Assembly (NCBI GenBank): GCA_027450045.1 | Contig: DAIDKM010000017.1 | Span: 1 to 48,719, forward strand | From: Paludibacter sp. | GTDB taxonomy: Bacteria > Bacteroidota > Bacteroidia > Bacteroidales > Paludibacteraceae | DNA length: 48,719 bases | Direction of reading: 5' to 3' | Shown: positions 40,904-48,705 of the stretch, piece after piece | Numbering within the stretch: position 1 is the first letter of the stretch | How the letters are laid out: every line of letters begins with the position of its first letter | Program-made: the position numbers and the translations under genes | The notes under the pieces: model-generated | The model's input: the letters and a program-made list of their open reading frames with translations, nothing else | Told to the model about the DNA's origin: nothing | Databases searched by the model: none

Positions 40904-41776
40904 TTATTTGTGCATCATCTCTTTCAATAATTGTGGAACTTCAATGGGCCGGCGTGCCACGGGGACTCCTACCGATTCGAAAGCAGCTATCTTTTCATCG
41001 GCTGTTCCGCTTCCACTTGAAATAATGGCTCCGGCATGACCCATACGCTTTCCTGCAGGCGCTGTTTGTCCGGCTATAAAAGCAACCACCGGTTTAGTGA
41101 TATATTCTTTTATGAATTGGGCAGCTCTTTCTTCGGCATCGCCTCCGATTTCACCAATTAATACGATACTGTCTGTGTCAGGATCATCCTGAAATAATTG
41201 GAGTAGTTCCTGAAAATACAATCCGGCAATTGGATCACCGCCGATTCCAATACATGTGCTTTGTCCAAGGCCCTGATTGGTTAACTGATAAACCATTTCG
41301 TATGTTAAGGTACCGCTGCGACTCATCAAGCCAACATGCCCTTTGAGAAAAATGTTACCCGGCAGGATTCCTACCAACGATTCATCGGGTGAAATCAATC
41401 CAGGGCAATTGGGGCCAATCAGTTTGGTTCCTTTCTTCTTTAAATATGGGGTTACTTTTACCATGTCAAGGGTAGGCACTCCTTCCGAAATGACTACCAC
41501 CAACTCAATACCTGCTTCAGATGCTTCAAGAACAGCATCCGTTGCCAACGATGCCGGTACGAAAATAATGGAAGTGTTGCCCCCTGTTTCTTTTGCCGCA
41601 TCTTCAACGGTATTGAACACCGGAATGCCATCCACGGTTTGTCCTCCTTTGCCGGGTGATACGCCTCCAACAACGTGTGTTCCATAAGCTTTCATCTTTG
41701 CGGCATGAAAACTACCATCCCTGCCGGTAATTCCCTGAACGATTACTTTTGTGTTTTTATTTACTAATATGCTCAT
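40904..41776 (-). CDS. sucD: Succinate-CoA ligase subunit alpha
   Basis: The 290-residue protein has the CoA-binding N-terminal domain ([23 protein letters not shown]) and the ligase domain with the phosphorylated histidine H247 in [13 protein letters not shown]. The [12 protein letters not shown] motif (119-130) is intact. With SucC it interconverts succinyl-CoA and succinate with substrate-level phosphorylation in the TCA cycle. sucC precedes it by 27 bases on the same strand and a strong terminator follows. Nucleotide specificity (ATP or GTP) cannot be read here. Confidence 0.97.
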   Translation of the reverse strand: MSILVNKNTKVIVQGITGRDGSFHAAKMKAYGTHVVGGVSPGKGGQTVDGIPVFNTVEDAAKETGGNTSIIFVPASLATDAVLEASEAGIELVVVISEGVPTLDMVKVTPYLKKKGTKLIGPNCPGLISPDESLVGILPGNIFLKGHVGLMSRSGTLTYEMVYQLTNQGLGQSTCIGIGGDPIAGLYFQELLQLFQDDPDTDSIVLIGEIGGDAEERAAQFIKEYITKPVVAFIAGQTAPAGKRMGHAGAIISSGSGTADEKIAAFESVGVPVARRPIEVPQLLKEMMHK

Positions 41777-41803
41777 TGTCGTCTGTTTTTTTTGAATGAT
41801 AAA

Positions 41804-42976
41804 TTAAATGGATATTGATGAAAGATATGGTGCTTGTTTTGCACAATCTTTGCAAAGGCTAATGGCTTTCTGCGCGGCTTCCGACATGGTTTCGACAACG
41901 GTTAGATTGGACTGTTTAATGATTTCGAGTCCTTCTTTTGAATTGGTGCCTGCCAAGCGAACTACAATCGGAATGTCAATCTTTAGTTGACTGAGGGCAG
42001 AGATAAGGCCACGCGCCACATCGTCGCAGCGCGTTATGCCACCGAAAATATTGATCATTACCACTTTTACATGTTTGTCGGAAAGGAGTAAGTTCATGGC
42101 GTCAATTACCTTCTGAGGGTTTGAACTTCCTCCTATATCAAGGAAATTGGCGGGGCTTCCTCCATAATATTTTATTAAATCCATCGTTGCCATTGCCAGT
42201 CCGGCTCCGTTTACCATGCAACCGATTGATCCATCTAAACGAATATAGGTCAGTCCTTTTTCTTTTGCACTAATTTCTTTTTGTTCATCTTCAGTCGGTT
42301 CGTTCAGGGCTGCAATCTCTTTTTGGCGAAACAACGCGTTGTCGTCGAAAGTCATTTTCCCATCGAGCGCCAACAAATTTCCTTCATCGGTGAGTACCAA
42401 CGGATTTATTTCGGCCAACGAAGCGTCGGTCTCTAAAAACATCGTATAGAGTTTTTGAAACAAGGTGGTTGCTTGTTTCACCAAATTGAAATCATTGAAA
42501 AGCGCGAATGCAATTTTGCGTGCCATAAACGGCGTCATTCCCAAATCGGCGTCTATCGGAAATTTCAGAATCGCTTCGGGAGTGTTCTTTGCTACTTCTT
42601 CGATTTCAACACCTCCTTCTTTACTCGCCATGAAAATAACCGATTTTGTTTTACGATCGATGGTCAGGCCGACATAAAATTCAGCGCTAAATTTTACACC
42701 TTGAGCTACTAATACTTTCTCTACCATGTAACCTTTGATGTCCATGCCCAAAATTTGATGTGCAGCTTGTGTTGCATCGTCAATGGTACGCGCTAATTTT
42801 ACACCGCCGGCTTTTCCTCGTCCGCCGGTCAACACTTGTGCTTTGACTACTACCGGTAATCCCAAAGTTTCCGTTGCCGATGTTACTTCAGCCGGCGTGA
42901 AACATAGAATCTCGCGTGTGACCGGAATGGTATAGCGGGAAAAAATCTCTTTTGCTTGAAATTCGTGAATCTTCAT
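41804..42976 (-). CDS. sucC: Succinate-CoA ligase subunit beta
   Basis: The 390-residue subunit has an N-terminal ATP-grasp domain, beginning MKIHEFQAKEIFSRYTIPVTRE, with VVKAQVLTGGRGKAGGVKLA and EINPLVLTDEG. The C-terminal power-helix domain contains GGSPANFLDIGGSS and NIFGGITRCDDVARG. The start at 42976 is chosen because the family begins MKIHE; an upstream ATG at 43003 would add nine residues. It precedes sucD, forming a two-gene operon with a candidate promoter at 43067-43074. Confidence 0.97.
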   Translation of the reverse strand: MKIHEFQAKEIFSRYTIPVTREILCFTPAEVTSATETLGLPVVVKAQVLTGGRGKAGGVKLARTIDDATQAAHQILGMDIKGYMVEKVLVAQGVKFSAEFYVGLTIDRKTKSVIFMASKEGGVEIEEVAKNTPEAILKFPIDADLGMTPFMARKIAFALFNDFNLVKQATTLFQKLYTMFLETDASLAEINPLVLTDEGNLLALDGKMTFDDNALFRQKEIAALNEPTEDEQKEISAKEKGLTYIRLDGSIGCMVNGAGLAMATMDLIKYYGGSPANFLDIGGSSNPQKVIDAMNLLLSDKHVKVVMINIFGGITRCDDVARGLISALSQLKIDIPIVVRLAGTNSKEGLEIIKQSNLTVVETMSEAAQKAISLCKDCAKQAPYLSSISI

Positions 42977-43066
42977 GTGAGTTTGTTTTTGCATTAAAGA
43001 CAAATGTGACTCACTAAATAACTTGATCGTTTTTGATGAACGAAGGTTGTTAGTCAGTCAGGCCTC

Positions 43067-43074
43067 CAAAGATA
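43067..43074 (-). promoter_or_regulatory. Candidate -7 promoter element of sucCD
   Basis: The minus strand reads TATCTTTG, exact consensus, giving a leader of about 85 bases before the sucC ATG. No -33 box is clear. Confidence 0.5.
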
Positions 43075-43262
43075 TGAATTCTTTGAAATCTTTGATGTGC
43101 CAGTGCAAAATAATATTTTGAGGTGCGGTAGAAAGGAGGAATTGTATTGCCGATGACTGATTATTCCTGATATATCGCAGAAAAGCCAGACATTCTAAAT
43201 ACATTTTTACTCATCCGGTGAGCAAGTGTCATCGAATGAGTATGAATTACAATTATTGGAGT

Positions 43263-43376
43263 TTATTGCAATTTGAAATTGATGGGTAATGTGTATTGTA
43301 CTCTTACGGGTTGTCCTTTGTCAAGACCAGGATGCCATCGCGGCATGGTTTTAATTACCATAATAGCTATAATGTT
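43263..43376 (-). pseudogene. Remnant of a TonB energy-transducer C-terminus
   Basis: On the minus strand 37 codons end at a stop (43263-43265) and read ...IIAIMVIKTMPRWHPG, then LDKGQPVRVQYTLPINFKLQ. This is the closing segment of TonB proteins: a proline-tryptophan turn followed by PVRVQYTLPINF. The rest of a TonB gene should lie to the right but is missing. The DNA upstream does not encode a membrane anchor or proline-rich linker, and an unrelated short frame on the other strand occupies part of it. It is therefore a truncated fossil. Similar C-terminal domains are fused to M56 peptidases in Bacteroidota, so the parent could be either type. Confidence 0.75.
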
Positions 43377-43459
43377 GAAATATAAGTATATGAACTCGTT
43401 TTGCACAGTTTATTGAAAAGACCCCAATATTTGGATTTATAGAGTATTTCGCCAAAGAG

Positions 43460-43591
43460 ATGTTTTTTTGGTTCCTAACAGATAGAAGTTTGCAACGTAT
43501 ATTCAAAAACATGCGGAAGAACTCTATGGAGGAACCCTCTGTTAATCGGGGGATAAGATTGCCGGAAATTGAATTGAAAGAAGTCCTGTAA
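43460..43591 (+). other. Orphan short open frame, possible gene remnant
   Basis: 43 codons from ATG 43460 read MFFWFLTDRSLQRIFKNM, then RKNSMEEPSVNRGIRLPE and a short tail. The same frame is open further upstream to a stop near 43393, giving about 65 codons without an early ATG. I do not recognise it. The charged, regular composition looks protein-like, and its position beside the tonB fossil suggests the end of a decayed gene. The region 42977-43609 otherwise contains only the sucC leader, the tonB remnant and weak dyads. Confidence 0.25.
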
Positions 43592-43663
43592 TTTTTTTAT
43601 GGCTGTGCAATGGATTGGCATAGCTGCTCTTTACTTTTGCCGTGTAAACTTAAATACCAGCAA

Positions 43664-44152
43664 ATGATGAAAACAAAAGTGCCATTCTTATTCTTTTTCT
43701 TTGTCTTGAGTTTTTACTGCTTGTTTTCCTGTAGTTTCAAGAGCCATGATAACATACAAGAAACAAATGTTCCGAACGAAAACCAACTGAATTATTTTTA
43801 CGATACGATTCCTTCTTCTATAGTTGGAACGTTGAAAATAGAAAGCTATTATGGCCCTCCCGGCTATGGAGATGCTCCCGAAACAGATGAGAGGGAAGAT
43901 TGTTATGTTTTATGTTTGGAGAATTCTATTAACTTGTTAATAAATCCAGATAACAGCGATACAGGAGTTCTTGATGTGAACAGTCTCAATAATTACAAGA
44001 TTCAGCTTGCCGCTATGGATGATGAATCAATTAACCGGCTTCATCGATACAAATACCGAAAGGTAAGAATTACCGGTACGTTTTTTGGATCCTATTCGCC
44101 CCATCATCACACCCCTGTCTTAATGGCCGTAACACACGTTGATCTGTTATAA
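43664..44152 (+). CDS. Putative lipoprotein, DUF4431-like
   Basis: The 162-residue protein starts MMKTKVPFLFFFFVLSFYCLFSCSF, a lipoprotein signal peptide with Cys near residue 23. The mature part contains GTLKIESYYGPPGYGDAPETDE, then YVLCLENSINLLI, and ends with KVRITGTFFGSYSPHHHTPVLMAV. The GPPxYG segment and the terminal GTxFGxxxxHHHTxVLM pattern resemble the DUF4431 family, small extracytoplasmic proteins of unknown function. The ATG pair at 43664 was preferred to 43610 because it puts the signal peptide at the N-terminus. No operon partner is evident; the next gene starts 150 bases on. Confidence 0.65.
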   Translation: MMKTKVPFLFFFFVLSFYCLFSCSFKSHDNIQETNVPNENQLNYFYDTIPSSIVGTLKIESYYGPPGYGDAPETDEREDCYVLCLENSINLLINPDNSDTGVLDVNSLNNYKIQLAAMDDESINRLHRYKYRKVRITGTFFGSYSPHHHTPVLMAVTHVDLL

Positions 44153-44214
44153 TGTGAATGAGCACGCTACAACGTAATATTAAACATATAAACTTATGGT
44201 ACCAATGAAACGAA

Positions 44215-44264
44215 CATGTTGCTACAAAACATCCAAGAGTATTGTAATAATTTTCAGCAACATG
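44215..44264. repeat. Short inverted repeat upstream of the ZapA-like gene
   Basis: catgttgct (44215-44223) and agcaacatg (44256-44264) are perfect complements separated by 32 bases. They lie 39 bases ahead of the next start codon. This could be an operator-like dyad or a leader hairpin. Confidence 0.35.
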
Positions 44265-44302
44265 GAGTTCCATACTACCATTAAGAAACAAATTATTATA
44301 GT

Positions 44303-44788
44303 ATGAAATCAAATCGTGATCGACAAAATATCACAATTCGTGTTGCTGGTGAACGTTTGGCATTAAGCGTAATACGGGAAGATGAAGAGATATATCGAAA
44401 AGCCGGGAATAGGTTGAAAAAGAAAATTGAAGCACTGAATCAACGATACCCTACTCTTTGCGTGGACTCAATAGTTAATTTAGCGACTTTTCCTTTCGTG
44501 TTACAAATAACCAGGAACAAATTCAAAAATAAAAATGACGGCAGTTCATCCCTATTACTATATCCTCCAAAAACAGGCAATTGCTTCGATAAAGAACTTG
44601 AACAAATCTATGGTGATGCCAGAAAATTACAGAAAGAAAGAATCAGTCTCTATAATGAGCGTTACACAACAATATCATCTAATATCATTTCTAAGATGGT
44701 AGCTTATTGTTTTGCCTTTGAAATCGAGAGAAGCGAATACATGAAAAAGTTTCAAGCTGAGCATGGAGCAGCTTATTCAATTCTGTAA
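44303..44788 (+). CDS. ZapA-like protein with an internal duplication
   Basis: The 161-residue protein opens like the Bacteroidota cell-division factor ZapA: ITIRVAGERLALSVIREDEEIYRKAGNRL (residues 10-38), the small beta-hairpin then helix that binds FtsZ. ZapA is normally about 95-105 residues. Here a second segment repeats the helical part with no gaps at an offset of 72 residues: EIYRKA (29-34) with QIYGDA (101-106), NQRY (46-49) with NERY (118-121), and FVLQITR (65-71) with FAFEIER (137-143). The second copy lacks its own beta-hairpin. There is no signal peptide. It sits in an accessory stretch rather than near pheT or the usual zapA neighbours, so it may be a paralogue with a new role. 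Confidence 0.6.
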   Translation: MKSNRDRQNITIRVAGERLALSVIREDEEIYRKAGNRLKKKIEALNQRYPTLCVDSIVNLATFPFVLQITRNKFKNKNDGSSSLLLYPPKTGNCFDKELEQIYGDARKLQKERISLYNERYTTISSNIISKMVAYCFAFEIERSEYMKKFQAEHGAAYSIL

Positions 44789-44973
44789 TCAAGAGAATTT
44801 TGAGAACAAAGCGAAACAGGGACAAATGGGGTTTTGTAAGGGGTAATAACCTTTCTTGTTAAAAAATAATAACATATAATTATTATGAGAAAGAGTAACT
44901 ATGTTTGTAATACAAAATAGATTGAGCTGAGTTTATGTTCAAATTGAATTTATAACAACTAAATTATTGCAAC

Positions 44974-45726
44974 ATGAAAAATGAAAACTTTCAAAGTGGT
45001 CTAGAGCATCTTTATGCGTCATATTTAGAGTCAACATTAATAACTGATTTAAAGCAATGTGAGGAAAATGTTGGGTATGAGAAGAACCCTCCTGCGAATC
45101 CACTATTAATAAGTATTGATGAAATAGAATTTCGAGGTGCAGCTATTCGTATTATGTTTTTTGGACAAGAAACAAACACTTGGAATGGTAAGATTCAAGT
45201 TAAATGGTCGAATAATTTAAATTTATATCACCAATTTTTCAAGAATGCAATGCAGGGTCAATATAATGGGCCATTCTGGATCGGAATTCGATCTTTTAGG
45301 AAGAAACTACGTGATGAAATCAAAGATATTTCAGTTGAATTTGTATGGAACAATATTTATAAAATAGGGAATCAGAAACACAATACTAATCGTCCGACTG
45401 AAGAAATAAGGAAAATTGAAAATAATTTTTTTGATGTAATAAACAAAGAAATTGATATATTAAAACCAAATGTTTTGCTTTTTTTTACAGGCCCCAATTA
45501 TGATGCAAGAGTAAAAAAAGTATTCGATGATTTTAAGAGTGAACCCTTGTCCACAAACATTGAACAAAGAAAATTAGCAAGATTAAATTTGGCAAACAAT
45601 ATTCTAGCGTACAGAACATATCATCCTGGCTATCTTTATCGAGCAAAACATTTAAATGAATATATTGACCTTATCATTAAAGATATTGCAAAACACAAAG
45701 ATGAATTGCATGCTACAATCCTTTAG
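44974..45726 (+). CDS. Hypothetical protein with faint uracil-DNA-glycosylase-like pattern
   Basis: The 250-residue soluble protein is encoded by DNA visibly richer in A and T than the flanking core genes. I do not recognise a family. Two motifs stand out: IRIMFFGQETNTW at residues 58-70, a beta strand followed by a polar loop, and YRTYHPGYLYR at 213-223. Between them, LKPNVLLFFTGPNYDA looks like a core strand with a loop. A first strand ending in GQExN and a late His-Pro motif resemble the ordering of motifs in the uracil-DNA glycosylase superfamily, but key residues are not clearly present. A TATGTTTG element at 44900-44907 is a possible promoter. Horizontal acquisition is likely. Confidence 0.5.
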   Translation: MKNENFQSGLEHLYASYLESTLITDLKQCEENVGYEKNPPANPLLISIDEIEFRGAAIRIMFFGQETNTWNGKIQVKWSNNLNLYHQFFKNAMQGQYNGPFWIGIRSFRKKLRDEIKDISVEFVWNNIYKIGNQKHNTNRPTEEIRKIENNFFDVINKEIDILKPNVLLFFTGPNYDARVKKVFDDFKSEPLSTNIEQRKLARLNLANNILAYRTYHPGYLYRAKHLNEYIDLIIKDIAKHKDELHATIL

Positions 45727-45889
45727 ATAGAATAAAATATAATTGACAAGTACTTGTTGCTTCAATTATGAAGCTCCTTGATTAGCAGTTTTATTTGCGG
45801 AACTTCTATTAATCACATTTTATTGATGCTGTCAGCTAAACATGCAATGACCGATAATTGATTTTGCTTTTCAGTTAAAAAACAATCGC

Positions 45890-46795
45890 ATGGCACAAAC
45901 TCTCTTTAATCGTTATATTTGGTTGGTGGATACTATTTACCGAGCCAAAACTATTTCGTTCGAAGAAATTAACCGGAAATGGTTACGAACTAACATGTCG
46001 GAAGGCAACCCCATTCCCAAACGTACTTTTCATAATCATCGCAATGCCATTGATGAGTTATTTGGAATCAAGATCACATGCGACAGCACGTATCATTATT
46101 CCATTGAGAATATTGATGATATAAAGAATGGAGGTGTAAGGCAATGGCTGATCAATACCTTTGCGGTGAACAATTTGATCAACGAGAGCCATAAACTGAA
46201 AGAACGGATTTTGTTTGAAGAGATTCCTTCGGGACAGCGTTTTCTGACACCCATCATTGAAGCCATGCGTGACGGAGTAACACTCCAAATGACGTATCAC
46301 TCCTTTTGGAAGGAAAATCAGGCTACGTTTGAGGTTGCTCCTTACTTTGTAAAGGTATTCAAACAGAGATGGTACGTGATCGGAGAAAGTGACTGTTTAA
46401 AGGTGTATGCTTTAGACAGGATAAAGGCGCTTGAAACGACGTCTATCCCATTTGAATTGCCGAAGGAATTTGATCCACAGGCATATTTCTATTCTTGTTA
46501 CGGCATTATCAATGATGAAACGATAAAGTCGCAAACCGTGGTGATAAAAGTGGACGCCGATCAGGCGAAGTATTTCCGGGTATTGCCGTTGCATTCTTCA
46601 CAACAAGAAATTGAAGAAAACGAAGACTATTCAGTCTTTCAATACTATATCAAGCCATTATTTGATTTCAGGCAGGAGTTGCTTTCTCATGGAGAAGATG
46701 TGGAGGTGATCTCTCCCGATTGGTTTCGCGATGAAATAAAAAGCAGTGTTGCTGCCATGCAGAAGCTCTATTCAAAAAAGCCGTTCAAAAAATGA
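45890..46795 (+). CDS. WYL-domain transcriptional regulator
   Basis: The 301-residue protein has an N-terminal helical region with a winged-helix-like layout (ISFEEINRKWLRTN, then IPKRTFHNHRNAIDELFGIKITCD). The WYL domain follows, with MRDGVTLQMTYHSFWKENQATFEVAPYFVKVFKQRWYVIGES (about residues 125-166), where RWYVIGE is the WYL-equivalent motif. A C-terminal WCX-like extension follows (VVIKVDADQAKYFRVLPLHSSQQEI). WYL proteins bind nucleotide or nucleic-acid ligands and often repress phage-defence or DNA-damage genes. It is next to the AT-rich unknown gene, with a 163-base gap and no overlap. The regulated target is not known. Confidence 0.88.
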   Translation: MAQTLFNRYIWLVDTIYRAKTISFEEINRKWLRTNMSEGNPIPKRTFHNHRNAIDELFGIKITCDSTYHYSIENIDDIKNGGVRQWLINTFAVNNLINESHKLKERILFEEIPSGQRFLTPIIEAMRDGVTLQMTYHSFWKENQATFEVAPYFVKVFKQRWYVIGESDCLKVYALDRIKALETTSIPFELPKEFDPQAYFYSCYGIINDETIKSQTVVIKVDADQAKYFRVLPLHSSQQEIEENEDYSVFQYYIKPLFDFRQELLSHGEDVEVISPDWFRDEIKSSVAAMQKLYSKKPFKK

Positions 46796-46802
46796 TTCGA
46801 TC

Positions 46803-46837
46803 CGCTGAAACCGTGATGTTAAGCCACAGTTTCAGCG
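46803..46837. terminator. Inverted repeat between convergent genes, likely terminator
   Basis: cgctgaaac (46803-46811) and gtttcagcg (46829-46837) form a nine-pair stem with an additional gtg/cac pairing in the loop. It sits between the WYL gene (+) and the phosphoesterase gene (-). On the minus strand a T-run, attttttg, follows about 10 bases later; on the plus strand there is none. Confidence 0.5.
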
Positions 46838-46846
46838 AACGAGTCC

Positions 46847-47800
46847 TCATTTCTTTCGTTCGTACGAATAAAGTATTTTTCCTTTTTGATTGATAAAGTA
46901 GATGGAGAAATGGTTATGGGTGACCGAGCAAATCGTAAAGCCGGTTGCTTTTTTCCAATACTTGGTATAAAACCACGGCGTTGCAGTGCGCGATTTCCAT
47001 GCCGATCCGGTGGTAACATAATCGATTCCGCCAACCTGATTGTGTTGAAAGGTGTGGATGTGGCCTGAGAAATAAAAATCGACGTGGTATTTTTTGAGGA
47101 TAGGATCAAGCCGTTTCACAAGCTCTTCGGTATTTCCCGGAAAGAATCCTGAGTTGTAAATCGGATGATGTGCAATGACTATTTTCCATGTTTCATGCGA
47201 ATTAGCCAACACGCTGTCTGCCCAATGGAGTTGCAATGCGGTGTTTTGCTTGTCAAAACCTGAAACAGCAGGGAATTTGTGGGCGTAACTTTTCAGAAAA
47301 GGCGATGAGTCCATAATAACGACCCTTAGTGAAGTGGAGTCGTTGATTTTTTTCACAAAGGTAAAGTAACGGGCAGGCATGACCCAATTGGTATCTATCT
47401 GGTGATAGTCAATTTGTGCATCAGGGTTTCCGACATAATCATGATTGCCAAGCGCCACATACCATTTCAGGTTGGCAATGGGGCCATGATTGAAGAAAGG
47501 AACAAAATTCCATTGCCATGTCGTGTCATGCACCGTCATTGGAGCAGCGTTATGAAAATTATCGCCGCACGAAATGATGAAACGAGGATCCACCAGAGGT
47601 GCATACTTATTCATTTGAGTCGCCACTTCGGGTTTAGCTCCGGCTGTTTTCACAGAACCAAAATCGGCGATGATATAAAAGTTATAGGTGGAGGGAGTTG
47701 GTAAAGGAAGATTTTCGGAGCGATTGCAAGAGGTAAAAGCGCTGATGCCAACAAATGTCAGCATGCTTATTATGAATAATCTAAATGAATTTTTCCGCAT
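46847..47800 (-). CDS. Lipoprotein metallophosphoesterase (purple acid phosphatase-like)
   Basis: The 317-residue protein has a lipoprotein signal (lipobox AFTSC, Cys at residue 25) and a calcineurin-like phosphoesterase domain. Metal-binding motifs appear in order: FYIIADFGS (D near 46), ISCGDNFHN (GDN), ALGNHDY (GNHD), then IAHHPIYNSG and FSGHIHTFQHN. The N-terminal D, the tyrosine in GNHDYVG and the GHIHTFQH end resemble tartrate-resistant acid phosphatase (ACP5-type). It is probably anchored to the outer membrane or periplasmic face and hydrolyses phosphomonoesters; the substrate is unknown. It has its own -7 element at 47832-47839. Confidence 0.9.
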   Translation of the reverse strand: MRKNSFRLFIISMLTFVGISAFTSCNRSENLPLPTPSTYNFYIIADFGSVKTAGAKPEVATQMNKYAPLVDPRFIISCGDNFHNAAPMTVHDTTWQWNFVPFFNHGPIANLKWYVALGNHDYVGNPDAQIDYHQIDTNWVMPARYFTFVKKINDSTSLRVVIMDSSPFLKSYAHKFPAVSGFDKQNTALQLHWADSVLANSHETWKIVIAHHPIYNSGFFPGNTEELVKRLDPILKKYHVDFYFSGHIHTFQHNQVGGIDYVTTGSAWKSRTATPWFYTKYWKKATGFTICSVTHNHFSIYFINQKGKILYSYERKK

Positions 47801-47831
47801 ATTGAAAGGAAATTAAAAGGTGTATATTGGA

Positions 47832-47839
47832 CAAAGATA
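47832..47839 (-). promoter_or_regulatory. Candidate -7 promoter element of the phosphoesterase gene
   Basis: The minus strand reads TATCTTTG, exact consensus, 31 bases upstream of the ATG at 47800. No clear -33 TTTG. Confidence 0.5.
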
Positions 47840-48322
47840 CAACGCTTTTTCTTCAGTCGATTCTATGTAAAGCATAGATGCGTTGTTTTGTTGATTTTTG
47901 ATAAATAACGAAGCTGTGCACTCCGTTTAGAAATAGTTCATATTAATGTTGTCTCAGTTCTTTGTAAAATTGGAAAAGATTTTCTGGTGCAAGCGGGTTT
48001 CTTGTTTTTTGAGTCTGTTTGAGTAGCCTGTTTCATGGCATTACCGGTATTTCAGATCAAAAAACGGGGAATACAAGATGAGCCATCAAGGAAAAACGGC
48101 TGTTTTTAGGGGAGTGAGAAATAGAAGTTTTGCAAGGATTCGGTGTAGGCATGCCAAGAAAGTGTATTTTGGCGCTATGTTTATTGAAAGAAGGGGGGAT
48201 AAAAAGGGGGCAATAGGGATAAAAAGGGGTCAAATTATAAAAAAGAAGGCATAAATATAGGATTTATAAACAAGGTGTTAGGGGGAAAATCAGGGGAAAT
48301 GGGGGTTAAAAGCAAGGATAGG
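47840..48322. other. Non-coding region upstream of the rRNA operon
   Basis: About 480 bases without a convincing gene. The left half is AT-rich and contains a small dyad, ctatg/catag, near 47864-47878. The right half, from about 48190, is strongly G-biased on the plus strand with many runs of three to six Gs, including the direct repeat described separately. The location directly upstream of rRNA promoter P1 suggests an upstream activating or structural role. Confidence 0.4.
48196..48229 (+). repeat. G-rich 14-base direct repeat with 20-base period
   Basis: gggataaaaagggg occurs at 48196-48209 and 48216-48229, exactly 20 bases apart. More G-runs follow to about 48306 (agggggaaaatcaggggaaatggggg). 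The period of roughly two helical turns places the copies on one face of the DNA. Confidence 0.6.
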
Positions 48323-48355
48323 TTTGGTTATATGGGAATAAAGTGATTATCTTTG
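48323..48355 (+). promoter_or_regulatory. rRNA operon promoter P1
   Basis: TTTG (48323-48326), 21-base spacer, TATCTTTG (48348-48355). This fits the Bacteroidota consensus with a perfect -7 box. The predicted start is near 48361, about 345 bases upstream of mature 16S. Confidence 0.75.
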
Positions 48356-48439
48356 CAGCCGCTTTAAGGGGGAGTGTTGGAGAACGCTTCGAGTCTTAAG
48401 GAGAGGGAAAAAAAGAATTAAAAAAAAGGGCTGAGGGTA

Positions 48440-48470
48440 TTTGCCGGATAAGAAAAAGGGTGTATCTTTG
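48440..48470 (+). promoter_or_regulatory. rRNA operon promoter P2
   Basis: TTTG (48440-48443), 19-base spacer, TATCTTTG (48463-48470), then cagtcc, similar to cagccg after P1. The predicted start is near 48476, about 230 bases upstream of mature 16S. Same-sequence -7 boxes 115 bases apart make a tandem pair. Confidence 0.8.
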
Positions 48471-48555
48471 CAGTCCGTTTGGCTCGGGAGAGCGGGACAT
48501 CAGAAAGAGCAGCGATCTTTGGAAGAATGAACAACAAATGTAGTATACAAGGAAA

Positions 48556-48682
48556 GGTTAGTGAAGAGCTAACCGTCAAAAAACTTTGAGTTATACCAAT
48601 ACTCCGGTAGCGATACCGGGGAACGGACAAGAGCATCTTGAGAGCAACAAGGATGGTTGAGGTAGCGATACCGAGATCATCC
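48556..48682 (+). other. 16S rRNA leader with successive hairpins
   Basis: Four stems occur in the leader: ggttag/ctaacc (48556-48561, 48569-48574); ccggta-gcga-taccgg (48604-48619); caaga/tcttg (48628-48640); and a compound hairpin from ggatg/catcc (48651-48655, 48678-48682) capped by ggta-gcga-tacc (48661-48672). Two of the four end in identical GCGA tetraloops of the stable GNRA type. Leaders in this position pair with the 3' spacer for RNase III processing and may carry antitermination signals. The stems are seen; the roles are inferred. Confidence 0.55.
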
Positions 48683-48705
48683 CGTAAGGAACAGAACAAA
48701 TTTAT

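Noticed and set aside
48418-48699. 93-codon frame on the minus strand before 16S rRNA
   Set aside because: It runs antisense through the rRNA promoter and leader, so it is a chance frame.
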